Shown here in pieces: positions 17,208 to 26,500 of a DNA stretch of 52,233 nucleotides. A model generated the notes under the pieces. That model had not been told where the DNA came from and did no database searches. It saw only the letters and a list, made by a program, of their open reading frames with translations. The DNA lies in NCBI GenBank assembly GCA_002502605.1, contig DAPR01000078.1:1-52233 (forward strand). Reading direction: 5' to 3'. The position numbers and the translations under genes are program-made. The stretch is from Euryarchaeota archaeon UBA258 (GTDB lineage: Archaea; Thermoplasmatota; Poseidoniia; Poseidoniales; Poseidoniaceae). Numbering within the stretch: the stretch's first letter is position 1; the number at the start of each line of letters is the position of its first letter.

Positions 17208-17840
17208 ATGATACACATGGGGGGGCAAAGGCAGCGTTCGGTGATTTTGGGCACCGCATTGTTGTTTCTGGTTCTCGGAGCACCCACCTTGTCAAGCATG
17301 CCCGCCGGTGTTGGGGAGTTGGGCGACAATGGCTGCACATGCCACGGAGGCGATTCGACATCGGTCTCAGTCCATGTGTTGGGCCTACCCGAAGTGTACG
17401 CTTCAAACATGTCCTACAACCTCTCAATTGCGATCGATGGCCCTCCTCAGGACGATGCTAACAGCCACCAGGGTGGATTCCGATTCACGGTAACAAGCGG
17501 TGTGGTGGTGTTCGAAAACTCCACCAACACTCAATCACTCGAAGACGGATGGACGCACCAGCTTTCAGGAACCTATCAGCGGGTGTGGAATTTCACATGG
17601 ACTCCATCCAATGAATCAATTGACCCGGTGGAATTCATTGTCCACGGTAATGCTGTCAATGGCAATGGGCAATCGAGCGGTGATGCTTGGAACAGTTTTG
17701 GTGCGGCCATTGCCCACCAAGATGCTCCACAAGAGCCCGAGCAACCAGTGTTCGACCGAGACATTGGCGCTCTTGATTGGACCGTGTTTGCAGCGGGCCT
17801 AGCCGCCTTGATGTTCTTCTTGGTTCGAACAATCAAGTGA
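17208..17840 (+). CDS. Secreted, C-terminally anchored protein with a CTCH motif (reeler/choice-of-anchor-like)
   Basis: The 210-residue product has a signal peptide (about residues 10-31, ILGTALLFLVLG), then ELGDNGCTCHGGDSTSVSVHV, a beta-sandwich of about 120 residues with Asn-rich sites, and a terminal membrane helix (DWTVFAAGLAALMFFLVRTIK). The Cys-containing loop after the signal and the beta-sandwich resemble reeler-like 'choice-of-anchor' surface domains, where CxxCH-like loops occur. Here it is CxCH, one residue short of a cytochrome c site, so covalent heme is not assured. The start could be ATG 17208 or 17217. It is extracellular with its anchor in the membrane. Confidence 0.7.
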   Translation: MIHMGGQRQRSVILGTALLFLVLGAPTLSSMPAGVGELGDNGCTCHGGDSTSVSVHVLGLPEVYASNMSYNLSIAIDGPPQDDANSHQGGFRFTVTSGVVVFENSTNTQSLEDGWTHQLSGTYQRVWNFTWTPSNESIDPVEFIVHGNAVNGNGQSSGDAWNSFGAAIAHQDAPQEPEQPVFDRDIGALDWTVFAAGLAALMFFLVRTIK

Positions 17841-17842
17841 AC

Positions 17843-18973
17843 TCAATTGACAAATTCGATTTGTCTGTTTTGCAGCGCTCGCAACTGACGGTTTTCGCTT
17901 GCTCCATGAATTTGTTCGCTCTTGACACCCGTGAGGACCAACATGACTCGAAGTTCATCACCCAGTTCTTCGCGCACAGCCGCCCCCCAAATCACTTGAG
18001 CGTGTGGGGAGATTTGGTCGGTGATCAGTTTAGCACACTGTTCAGCCTCACCCAAGGTGAGGCTTGGACCACCAACAACGTTGATGAGTGCGCCACGAGC
18101 ATCAGATGAATCAATATCGAGCAACGGAGAATGCATTGCTTCCTGTGTTGCCGCCTCCACCCGACCCGGTCCACTTGCCTCGCCAAGGCCAATCATGGCA
18201 ACGCCACTGCCAAATTGAATCACGGTTCTCAAATCTTCAAAGTCAAGATTGACCATGCCATCAGTGGTTAACATTTCAGCCACCCCTGTAATGGAACGGA
18301 CAAGCAGTTCGTCACCAACTCTGAACGCGTCTCCGATGGGGAGATCTTTCACGCCTTCAATTTCGAGAAGGCGTTCATTTGGAATGACGAGAATTGTATC
18401 GCAATGTTCGCGTAATTTTTCCAATCCCCACTCGGCGTTTTGCTTGCGTAGAGCGCCTTCAGAATTGAACGGGTAGGTAACGACCGCGATGGTCATTGCA
18501 CCTTGTTGCTTGGCCAGGCGTGCGATGTGTCCAGCTGCTCCTGTTCCCGATCCACCGCCCATTCCTGCGGTGATGATGGCCAGTTGGGTGTCGTTGGTGA
18601 TGCGTCGCAAGGCGATTTCAGATTCAAGCGCTGCCGCCTCCCCCTTGGTCGGGTCGCCACCTGCGCCTCGACCTCGTGCGGTCCTTCCGATCAGCACCTT
18701 CTCTTCAAGCGGGGACATCAGCAATGCTTGAGCATCGGTGTTGATGGCGTATCCCGTGACATAGGAGTTCTTGAACAGCCGCTCTTCGAACAATCGATTG
18801 ATTGCGTTGCATCCTGCCCCACCCACGCCGTACACACGGATCCGTGGTTGAAGCGATTCGAGCAAGGCTTGAAGTTCAACTTCTGAATTTTCATCCATCG
18901 GTGGTGCAACTGCATCAGCCGCTGCTTGTTCGGCTTCAGTGAGTTCTAGAACGCGTTCAACGAGGTGTCGCAT
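17843..18973 (-). CDS. ftsZ: Cell division GTPase FtsZ
   Basis: The 376-residue protein shows the tubulin/FtsZ features in order: RIRVYGVGGAGCNAINRL, AINTDAQAL, GRGAGGDPTKGEAAA, the GTP-binding signature GMGGGSGTGAAGHIA, and the T7-loop equivalent GMVNLDFEDLRTVI. It ends shortly after the core with LRALQNRQIEFVN. FtsZ polymerises into the division ring at mid-cell. ATG 18973 gives the natural start MRHLVERVLEL; a TTG at 19054 overlapping the radA stop is an alternative. The gene follows radA on the same strand, so replication-repair and division functions are co-transcribed or nearly so. Confidence 0.95.
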   Translation of the reverse strand: MRHLVERVLELTEAEQAAADAVAPPMDENSEVELQALLESLQPRIRVYGVGGAGCNAINRLFEERLFKNSYVTGYAINTDAQALLMSPLEEKVLIGRTARGRGAGGDPTKGEAAALESEIALRRITNDTQLAIITAGMGGGSGTGAAGHIARLAKQQGAMTIAVVTYPFNSEGALRKQNAEWGLEKLREHCDTILVIPNERLLEIEGVKDLPIGDAFRVGDELLVRSITGVAEMLTTDGMVNLDFEDLRTVIQFGSGVAMIGLGEASGPGRVEAATQEAMHSPLLDIDSSDARGALINVVGGPSLTLGEAEQCAKLITDQISPHAQVIWGAAVREELGDELRVMLVLTGVKSEQIHGASENRQLRALQNRQIEFVN

Positions 18974-19050
18974 GCTGCTTTGCTCGTTGTTGTGACCTTG
19001 AATGTGCCGCACCAAAAAAGACCCAAAACGGCCTTTTTGAGGGGTGATCT

Positions 19051-20088
19051 TCAATCACGAAGGCCTTCTTGTGTCACTTGATACACGCATTCCCCATCAG
19101 GAAGGTTTGGTGAATCCACGAGTCGAGCGATGCGTCGTCCAGCCTTAGCTTTGCGCAGGTAGAGTCGGAACGTCGATGCGTGAGCGAGCACGTGACCGCC
19201 GATGGGCTTTGTTGGGTCGCCCCACATTGCATCTGGCTTGGAATGAACTTGGTTGGTCACAAGCACCAGGGCGTTGTTGACGTCAGCCAACTGCTTCAAG
19301 TCCTTGAGGTGCCGGTTGAGTTTCTGTTGACGGTTTGCAAGCATACCACGGCCGATGTATTCAGCACGGAAGTGGCTGGTGAGTGAATCGACGATGATCA
19401 TCTTGACGTTCAATCCCTTGCTCATCCTCTTGATTTCATCAACAAGAAGCATTTGGTGAGCGGAGTTGTACGCCCGTGCCACGTGGATTCGGGCGAGAAC
19501 TGCTTCTGGATCCAATCCGTGTCCGCGAGCCATTTGCGTGATTCGCTCAGGCCGGAATGTGTCTTCGGTGTCGATGTAAAACACATCGCCATCAAAGCCG
19601 CCCTCATCCATTGGGAGGGTGCAGTTGACTGCCAGTTGGTGGCCGATTTGTGTTTTTCCGCTTCCGAATGCCCCATAGACTTCCACAAGTGCTTGAGTTT
19701 CGAAACCGCCACCAAGCAAATCATCAATTGATTGAACCTTTGAAGACAATTTCAGAACTTCACGTCGGCGCTCTAATAGAGCGTCACCAGAGACGAAACC
19801 GCCAATGTTTGCCATCTTTTTGGCAGCACCAATGATCTTGGTTGCTACAGCTTCACCGAGTTCAGCTTGGTCAGCAAGGTCCCCAGGGGACATGACGGCG
19901 AGTGCGAGGAGGTCATCGAAACCGGCCTCTCGGAGTTTTTCTGCTGTTGCTGGGCCAACGCCAGGCAAGTCTTCGATTTTGACCTCGGGGGCCTCTTCTT
20001 CTTCTGGCATCACTTTGACTGCCTTGTCTTGAAGGTCTTCATTGTTTTCAATCTCTATCTTCGCTTTCTTTTTTGATTTGGTCGCCAT
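19051..20088 (-). CDS. radA: Recombinase RadA
   Basis: The 345-residue protein has an N-terminal helix-hairpin-helix domain ([34 protein letters not shown]), the linker [13 protein letters not shown], and a RecA-type ATPase with Walker A GAFGSGKT, Walker [16 protein letters not shown] and the DNA-binding loop regions. RadA coats single-stranded DNA and catalyses strand exchange in recombination repair. The N-terminal 40 residues are unusually charged (Lys-rich, then Glu-rich). A TATA-like box lies 40 bases upstream of the ATG, so a leader of about 14 bases is likely. Confidence 0.97.
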   Translation of the reverse strand: MATKSKKKAKIEIENNEDLQDKAVKVMPEEEEAPEVKIEDLPGVGPATAEKLREAGFDDLLALAVMSPGDLADQAELGEAVATKIIGAAKKMANIGGFVSGDALLERRREVLKLSSKVQSIDDLLGGGFETQALVEVYGAFGSGKTQIGHQLAVNCTLPMDEGGFDGDVFYIDTEDTFRPERITQMARGHGLDPEAVLARIHVARAYNSAHQMLLVDEIKRMSKGLNVKMIIVDSLTSHFRAEYIGRGMLANRQQKLNRHLKDLKQLADVNNALVLVTNQVHSKPDAMWGDPTKPIGGHVLAHASTFRLYLRKAKAGRRIARLVDSPNLPDGECVYQVTQEGLRD

Positions 20089-20122
20089 TTCTGTTCACTT
20101 CCAACCCCTACTGGTCGGGCTA

Positions 20123-20134
20123 GAGTATATCAAA
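20123..20134 (-). promoter_or_regulatory. TATA-like box of radA
   Basis: The minus strand reads TTTGATATACTC, a good archaeal TATA element, centred about 40 bases before the radA ATG. Transcription would begin around 20102. Confidence 0.55.
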
Positions 20135-20165
20135 GGAAGAAGGGCGGCGCGTAATTGAGTTTGAT

Positions 20166-20185
20166 AAAAATTCGTTTTTTACGAA
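20166..20185 (-). terminator. Hairpin with T-run after the lipoprotein gene
   Basis: On the minus strand, TTCGT and ACGAA form a 5-bp stem around AAAAA and are followed by TTTTT. This lies downstream of the lipoprotein gene stop (20256) and before the radA promoter. The T-run fits archaeal intrinsic termination. Confidence 0.5.
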
Positions 20186-20255
20186 CAGATATGGGTGCCC
20201 AGTGGGCCTTTTGGTTCACTTCAAGTTCAGATTTTGAAATGTTGAAAGTGAACAA

Positions 20256-21086
20256 TCACTCTTCCTCTTCTTCATTTTCAGGCGTTTGCTCTTCGGTAGG
20301 GAATGGGTTTGTGGTGCTTTCATCTGCGGCATAGGCAATGGTGATGGTTTGGCTGATATCGACGTTTTCTTGGTCTTGGTTTAGACCAATCTCGAGGGTC
20401 CAAACACCCGTTATGATGGCGAACTCATTGTGTTTCCAGTTTGCATTTTGCCCGTCTGCAATTTGTTCAGGCGGGGATTCTATCACAGCTTCACCTGCGC
20501 TGTTGTTGAGGTACCATGTTACGGTGACTGGGGAGCCGAACGCCAAATTCTCACCGTTGGTGACGGTCGAATCTATTTGGATTTGCTCAGGAAGGGCGCA
20601 TTCACAATCAGGTGTTACGTCAATGTTCATGCTTCGAGGGTTCGTTGTGCTGCTCTCGCTCCAGGTGATTTGCTTTTCAATGCGAATCGTGACGTTTTCA
20701 GAATATTCGTTGTCTTGATCATCGATGGCGCCAATTCCGGCTACAAAGATACCGTGAGTGAGGTAGGTGTAGGAAATTTCTCCCGTTTCTGCAGCGTTCA
20801 CCATCACCGGGTTTGATCCATCGCCCGCATCAAACCAAAACGTGGAAATGACCCCAGCACTGGATTTTGTGTAAGAGAAATCAAACACGACATCAACGCC
20901 CTCTTCGGAGACTTGTTGATTGTTTTGAATAGATTCTGTAATGATGCCAGATGTTGTTTCGTAGTAGACGACGAAGTCGATTGGACCGTCGTATTCCTCG
21001 TTGTCATCTCCGCCCAAGCAGCCGGCCAAACTTGCGCTCAACACCACGATGCCCAGAAGCACTGAAGCGAGCATTTGTTGGCGCAT
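20256..21086 (-). CDS. Secreted lipoprotein with a PKD-like beta domain
   Basis: The 276-residue protein starts with a lipoprotein signal peptide ending in the lipobox SLAGC followed by LGGDDNEEYDG, so Cys near residue 25 is the probable lipid anchor. One beta-sandwich follows with STFWFDAGDGSNPVMVNAAETGEISYTYLTHGIFVAGIGAIDDQDN, whose D-GDGS...Y-GxY layout resembles PKD domains. A second beta region with VTWYLNNSAGEAVIE comes next, and the end is Glu-rich. It is outside the cell, tethered to the membrane. ATG 21086 is chosen over a GTG three codons upstream. No specific function is visible. Confidence 0.75.
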   Translation of the reverse strand: MRQQMLASVLLGIVVLSASLAGCLGGDDNEEYDGPIDFVVYYETTSGIITESIQNNQQVSEEGVDVVFDFSYTKSSAGVISTFWFDAGDGSNPVMVNAAETGEISYTYLTHGIFVAGIGAIDDQDNEYSENVTIRIEKQITWSESSTTNPRSMNIDVTPDCECALPEQIQIDSTVTNGENLAFGSPVTVTWYLNNSAGEAVIESPPEQIADGQNANWKHNEFAIITGVWTLEIGLNQDQENVDISQTITIAYAADESTTNPFPTEEQTPENEEEEE

Positions 21087-21219
21087 GCTCCTCACAAGAG
21101 GTTCTCCTTCATGAAATCAACACCTATGATGAAAATGAGGTCTTCTCGCTCAAATACGCTGTTCTGGTCCATCGTCTTCCATCGGTGGTTTCAAAGCGGG
21201 GGAGGTCGGCCGTTTGGTT

Positions 21220-21297
21220 AACGAGGTGGGGTAGTCTGGATATCCCGTCGGGCTCATAACCCGGAGATCGGTGGTTCAAATCCATCCCTCGTTACCA
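21220..21297 (+). tRNA. Initiator tRNA-Met (CAT)
   Basis: The cloverleaf can be folded by eye: acceptor AACGAGG/CCTCGTT, D-arm around GGGTAGTCTGGATATCCC, anticodon arm TCGGG-CTCATAA-CCCGG, and T-arm GGTGG-TTCAAAT-CCATC. The A1-T72 end pair and the run of three G-C pairs in the anticodon stem are initiator marks. The discriminator A and CCA (21295-21297) are encoded. Confidence 0.93.
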
Positions 21298-21306
21298 TAC
21301 GACGAA

Positions 21307-22059
21307 TCAACCGTACTCGTAGTAATCGTGTTTTGGCTTCATCGCATCGAGCGCGCTTTGTAATTGTGCATTGGCTGCAGCTTCACCCGAAAGAATCGCA
21401 TCCATTTCATTCTTGATCCGTTCAGCCTCTGATGCACACAAAGCAGCATTGCCAATTCCATGAGGGACCGCCCCAAGCAAGGCCTGCCGAACCTGCTCTG
21501 CGTCGACTTGTTTGGATGCAGGCGGCCTTAGGGTGAAGGTTGAATCCGCATAAATCACGTGGCCCGAAGAAGCACTTGTTGATGCTAATCGATCGATGAG
21601 TTTCGCTTCATACCCCACATGGCGGCAAGCATCCAACGCACTTGCAAGATTTCCGGGTGCTAATTTTTCTGCTTTGGCATAGGCTTTGCGCGCCGCTCGT
21701 GTTTTGCCACCCGCGGCGTAGGCATTGGCTGCACGGTGCACATCTTCTGCTTCTGGCGTTATTTGCTCGAGCAGGTGAGGGGCTCCAATGCGAAGGGTTT
21801 TGACGAGTTTTTTCCGCTCCTTAAGCAGAATGCCAACGCTTGCTACGGCCCTGTCCGCTTTGCCTCGAGCGAGCAACACATCGCAGAGGATTCGTAGGCC
21901 TTTCACGAGCATAATTTGCTCATCTGCGGTTCTTTTTTTCCGCAACAGGAACATCTCTGTGAATTGCGTAGCCATTACTTCGGACATTTCCATCCGACCA
22001 TCCAAAATATACCGCTCAAGTTGAATGAGCGTTTGAGCGGGGTCGTCCATTCCAAACAT
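21307..22059 (-). CDS. Helical-repeat (TPR-like) hypothetical protein
   Basis: The 250-residue product is almost entirely helical. Residues 50-150 contain paired helices of TPR spacing (ADRAVASVGILLKERKKLVKTL, ANAYAAGGKTRAARKAYAKAEKLAPGNLASALDAC). It has no signal peptide and no catalytic motif that I recognise. It probably serves as a scaffold for protein contacts. Starts are possible at ATG 22059, ATG 22050 or GTG 22086. It ends 10 bases after the initiator tRNA on the opposite strand and is divergent from the AK6-like gene. Confidence 0.7.
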   Translation of the reverse strand: MFGMDDPAQTLIQLERYILDGRMEMSEVMATQFTEMFLLRKKRTADEQIMLVKGLRILCDVLLARGKADRAVASVGILLKERKKLVKTLRIGAPHLLEQITPEAEDVHRAANAYAAGGKTRAARKAYAKAEKLAPGNLASALDACRHVGYEAKLIDRLASTSASSGHVIYADSTFTLRPPASKQVDAEQVRQALLGAVPHGIGNAALCASEAERIKNEMDAILSGEAAANAQLQSALDAMKPKHDYYEYG

Positions 22060-22156
22060 GTGAGCAAGAGGCGCTGGACCTCTCACCTATTGATGCCTTG
22101 GTTTCCAAGTTTGTTCTTGATTTCATGGTGGTTCATCCTCCTCGTTCATCAGGTGG

Positions 22157-22166
22157 TTGTATTAAC
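22157..22166 (+). promoter_or_regulatory. TATA-like box of the AK6-like kinase gene
   Basis: TTGTATTAAC is centred about 26 bases before the ATG at 22187, the spacing for a leaderless transcript. Confidence 0.5.
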
Positions 22167-22186
22167 TTGGGCCATCTGGGCTAACT

Positions 22187-22726
22187 ATGAATTTGCCCCG
22201 CCTCATTGCAATTACGGGAACGCCCGGCTGTGGGAAGACCACATTGTGCGAGGAATTGATGGCCAACGGGCACACCATCCGAACCGTTCTCGACCTTGCT
22301 CGAGAGCACGGCTGTCTTGGCGATCAGGATCCTGCCGATGGGGCAGCCCCAATCGATGTTCACAAACTCGCCGAGGTATGGCAAGAGGTGCCTGAGGGAC
22401 TGGTTTTCATCGATGGCCATCTTTCGCATTTGCTCGATGTTGATGCCGTGATTCTTCTTCGTTGCCAGCCCGATCAATTGCGTCTTCGTCTTGAACAGCG
22501 GGAGTACAGTGAGGCAAAGGTACGCGCCAATGTGGAATGGGAAATGCTGGCTGGAACATGGTCCGAGATGCTTGAATTCGAACTCGAAGCACCGGTCTTG
22601 GAACTCGACGCAACAGAACAAACCACTCCTGCTCTTCTCGAAGAGGTCATGATTTGGATTGAGGGTGGTTGCCCTTCCGACGGCGTAGAAGAATCGGCAA
22701 GAGAAGCCATTGATTGGTTGTCTTGA
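22187..22726 (+). CDS. AK6/Fap7-type adenylate kinase-like NTPase
   Basis: The 179-residue protein opens with ITGTPGCGKTTLCEELMANGH, a P-loop of the AK6 (hCINAP/Fap7) subgroup. It continues with FIDGHLSHLLDVDAVILLRCQPDQLRLRLEQREYSEAKVRANVEWEML; the RL-xxR-YS-KVxxNxE pattern is typical of this group. In eukaryotes and archaea such proteins act in small-subunit ribosome maturation and have adenylate kinase or ATPase activity. The position just before a phospholipid synthase gene gives no further hint. Confidence 0.88.
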   Translation: MNLPRLIAITGTPGCGKTTLCEELMANGHTIRTVLDLAREHGCLGDQDPADGAAPIDVHKLAEVWQEVPEGLVFIDGHLSHLLDVDAVILLRCQPDQLRLRLEQREYSEAKVRANVEWEMLAGTWSEMLEFELEAPVLELDATEQTTPALLEEVMIWIEGGCPSDGVEESAREAIDWLS

Positions 22727-22774
22727 CCACCCAAAGAACAAACACCCCCCTCCGTGGCATCCAGCCCGATAGGT

Positions 22775-23482
22775 ATGGCACTGGAGAAGTTTCGAAGCAC
22801 ATGGGAAAGCATTGTGAATCCGATTGTCGATTCTATTTCAACTTGGAAACCATCGACACTGACATGGATTGCAATGCCTCTTGGTGTGCTTGGTGGTTTG
22901 GCTGTTTTGATGGCACCAAACACTCCATACGGCGCCAATATGCTCTTTGGAGGAACGATTTTGATCACGTTTGCCATCACGCTCGATGCCTTGGACGGTC
23001 CTTTGGCTCGCCGAACTGGACAGGTGACTCGATGGGGGGATTACCTCGATCACACCTTTGACAGGTTGCTGGATGCAGTATGGATTGTGTGCATGGCAGG
23101 CTCCGTGTTTGTGGGCGATTTTACCCTTGGTCTTGCAGCAGCATGGCTCATTTTACTGGGCTCATACATGGGCACGCAAGCACAAGCAGTAGCAGGGAGC
23201 CGGAATTATCGGGGCTTCGGGCGTGCGGATCGGACCATTCTTACGATTGTTTCAATAGCCCTAATGGGTGCTTTCATCCACTTCGAAGTCGGGGATTTTG
23301 GCACCTATCCCGGTATGCTTGACCACATCCCAATTAACCCAATCAGCATCGTGGTTTTGATTTCCGCATTTGGCGGCTTGTGGACGTTCCTCATTCGGTT
23401 CGTACAAGCCCAACACGAAATTCAAAACATCGACCGAGAAGACCCTCTCCCTCAGCCAAACGCCCCAAAAGAATCTGAGTGA
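22775..23482 (+). CDS. CDP-alcohol phosphatidyltransferase
   Basis: The 235-residue membrane protein carries the complete family signature DALDGPLARRTG...GDYLDHTFDR, matching DxxDGxxARxxxxxxxxGxxxDxxxD. It has about six hydrophobic segments (for example VLGGLAVLMAP, NMLFGGTILITFAITL, LAAAWLILLGSYMG and SIALMGAFIHF). The enzymes condense a CDP-activated lipid with an alcohol such as glycerol phosphate, inositol phosphate or serine; in archaea they build polar head groups on ether lipids. The acceptor cannot be read from the sequence. ATG 22775 is preferred over GTG 22754. Confidence 0.9.
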   Translation: MALEKFRSTWESIVNPIVDSISTWKPSTLTWIAMPLGVLGGLAVLMAPNTPYGANMLFGGTILITFAITLDALDGPLARRTGQVTRWGDYLDHTFDRLLDAVWIVCMAGSVFVGDFTLGLAAAWLILLGSYMGTQAQAVAGSRNYRGFGRADRTILTIVSIALMGAFIHFEVGDFGTYPGMLDHIPINPISIVVLISAFGGLWTFLIRFVQAQHEIQNIDREDPLPQPNAPKESE

Positions 23483-23509
23483 TTCGGCACCCCTACGGGG
23501 TGGACCGAA
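23483..23509. other. Strong stem-loop directly after a stop codon
   Basis: TTCGG-CACCCC pairs with GGGGTG-(GA)-CCGAA: 11 pairs, a 3-base loop and a 2-base bulge, beginning at the base after the stop at 23480-23482. No T-run follows, so it may be an RNA-stability or processing hairpin rather than a terminator. Confidence 0.55.
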
Positions 23510-23571
23510 CTGCCCGATTGGCTGTTGTTAAGGCGGCATACTCATAACGGTAGCATGCTACAAGAGCATTG

Positions 23572-26500
23572 ATGACAGACCAAAAGTTCGTTCATGGCAC
23601 GGAAAGGACAGCCCTTCTCCTCGTGTGTTGTATGGTATTGGCCATCGTACCGCTCACGCATGCTGCCGCCGAAGACGCCGGGGATCCAAGCAACCTCCAA
23701 GCACAAGACATCAATGCAATGTTCGACCCGACAAGTGAGACCACAACCATCACATGGCGCAACATTGACTTCGATGGTTCAGTGCTTCAGGGGTTGTTTT
23801 CCGCAACCTACAACGTGTACAGGTCCGTTGATCCAATCACCTCCGTGTCGATCAGCAGTTTGACACCGTTTACCTCCGGGATCATCGCCTGTTCTTCTGT
23901 TGAAGTGCTGAATGATGCGTTCAAGTGCAGAGGACTCAACGGGACCGTCGATTACCACACCGCATCTTTCTTGGTCGCTCCAGGTGTCAACAATTCGTAC
24001 TACTACGCCGTGACGACAACACTCGGGGACGGAACTGAGTTGTTTGATTTGGACATCGGGGCCTCGGTCATCGAATTCCCTGTCCAAGAAATCACAACCC
24101 CCATTCGAACACCCTACAACCTCGCGGCTGATTTCGACCCTGAGGCAAGTGAAACGACCCTTACCTGGGTGAATTACAACGACATCTTCCCAATCTTGCC
24201 AGAAACGGGTGACGATGCTTACCAAATACAAATTTGGCGAACAGATTACCAAATCACACGAGAGAACGGAGCGGACATGCTTGGCACCACCTCGCCGATC
24301 CTCACCTTGCCTGCAGGCACCTCAAGCACAGTCCTCACCATCCCTTCGAGCACCGACCGTGATGCGTATTACGCCGTCACTTACCTTTTGCCAAACTGGA
24401 CCGCACCGGGTGAAGATTACCAAGATGTACGCTTCCTCTCCAACAACGCATTGACAAGTGCACTGATCGAGGACAACATGCCACCATCTCAAGTTGGTAT
24501 CATGTACGCTGAATTCATACCAAACCCAGATTCTGGAGGCGGCACAACCACCATTTCATGGACTGATGTCTCGGATGAAACGGGTGAATCCTACCGAATC
24601 TACATGTCAGGAATTCCTTTTAGCACGATTGTAAGTTCAGACGTTCAACTCATTGCGACCGTCTCAGAAGGCGTTGGTTCGTTCAACTATGATGTGCCAA
24701 TCGGCCGCCTTGGCTATGCCAACTACTGCATCATCACCGTTGACTTGTACGGCGTTTACAGTCCAAACACCACCGTCAACTCCTGCGCTGGACCAGTGTA
24801 CGAAGATGCGTTTAGCCCATGGATTGCAGAACCGACCCAAGTTCACGCAGAATTCATCGGCGATCGCATCACCCGCGTCACTTGGCAAGATCAACTTGGT
24901 GTCGAAGGTGAGCGATACCACGTCTGGCGTTCTAACTTCAGAGTCACTGGCGCAGAATTCGTTGCTAACCAATCGATGGAATGGCTCGGTTCAGTGAGCG
25001 ACGGAGTCGGTACATTCGATGTCCTTCTGGACACGGACATCCTCAGGGACAACGCGCACTATTACGTCACAACAGAGGCACTCTACGGCCACATCAACGG
25101 GACTTACATGGACACTCGTTTGAATCAAAATCACTTCGGCCCAATCTCAGAAGACACCAAGCCACCAAACCCTGCTCGAATCAAAGAGGCAACCCCACTT
25201 GGTGCTCAGAAGCTCATCACACTCGAATGGTTCAATGAAGATGATCTCAATGAAGGGTACGAAATTTGGAGGCATTACGGCGCACCGTTTGGTGAGAATG
25301 AAGATCAAATCGGCACCCTTGACGATGCAGGATGGGAATTCGTCCTTGGCGACATCACTCCTGGTACAGGTGTTCAAAGCACCATTGTCCGTCAACTGCC
25401 AATCCCTGATGGTGTCGACCGTGAGGTGTGGTATGCCGTGATCATTGAAGATCAATGGGGCAATCAAAACCCTGAGATGTTCAACGGCATTGGTGGAAAC
25501 GCTGTCAAAATCAACGAAGATACGAAATTCCCAGAAGCCTCAATGCTCCTCCTCGATGCAGATGGTTCTGCCTTCCAAAGTCCATCCTTAGTTTCTGGAA
25601 CATACACTCTCCAAGTTGAAATCGACGAATACCTCCAAGGTAACCCTACAGTGAACATCACAACCGTTGCCGGTGGAGAAATCTCAGGTGGCGACATTGA
25701 GATGAACATGATTGCGGATAACAACAACAATCCAGAACGCGGTCCTGTGTACGCCTTTGAGTTCTTCATCGGCCAAAATACGATTGCTGGCGACATGGTC
25801 ATTGAATTGATCATGGAAGACGAGTCTGGCAATGAAATCAGTCAGAGTTGGACCGACCGTGCAGTGGATGCAAAGCGTCCGACGGTGACCATTTACTCGC
25901 CTTCATCTGGAAATGACGGTTCAAAGTACCTCTATGGTAATTCCATTCAAGTCCTTGCTGGAGCAACAGATGACGTCATGGTGACCTCATTCCAGTACAA
26001 GTTCACATACAATTACGGAACTGGAAACTCCCAATCAACACCATGGTCAGAAGCAACTTCGGTGACAGATCTTGACGGTGATAACCGCTCGATGGTGTTT
26101 GACATGGAGTTCTCCGCAGGAAACTTCGAGCCTGGCCAACACGCTGTGTATGTCCGAGCAATCGACTCCGCAGGCAATGAAGTCTCTAAGAATGTCATTT
26201 TCGTTGTCGACCAGTGCCGCCAGCGACTTGATGGAACCACCTCTTGTAACTACGTTGAAGCGCTCCAACCAGAACCTGAACCAGTCATCATCACCCCTTC
26301 AATGTCCGACCCACCTTATGTGTTGGTTTGGGTGCTCCTAGGTGTCTTCGTGGTCTCATTGATTGTGATGGCATTGATCATTCAAACGAGCATGTCTGGT
26401 CCTAAGAAGAAGAAATCAAAGGGCGATGACGATGAAGAAGACGATGATTGGATGACTGAATTCATTGGTACTTCACAAGAACTCGATATGGGCGCGGTCA

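Noticed and set aside
17333..17345. Cytochrome c heme site in the secreted CTCH protein
   Set aside because: The motif is Cys-x-Cys-His, not Cys-x-x-Cys-His, so covalent heme cannot be claimed.
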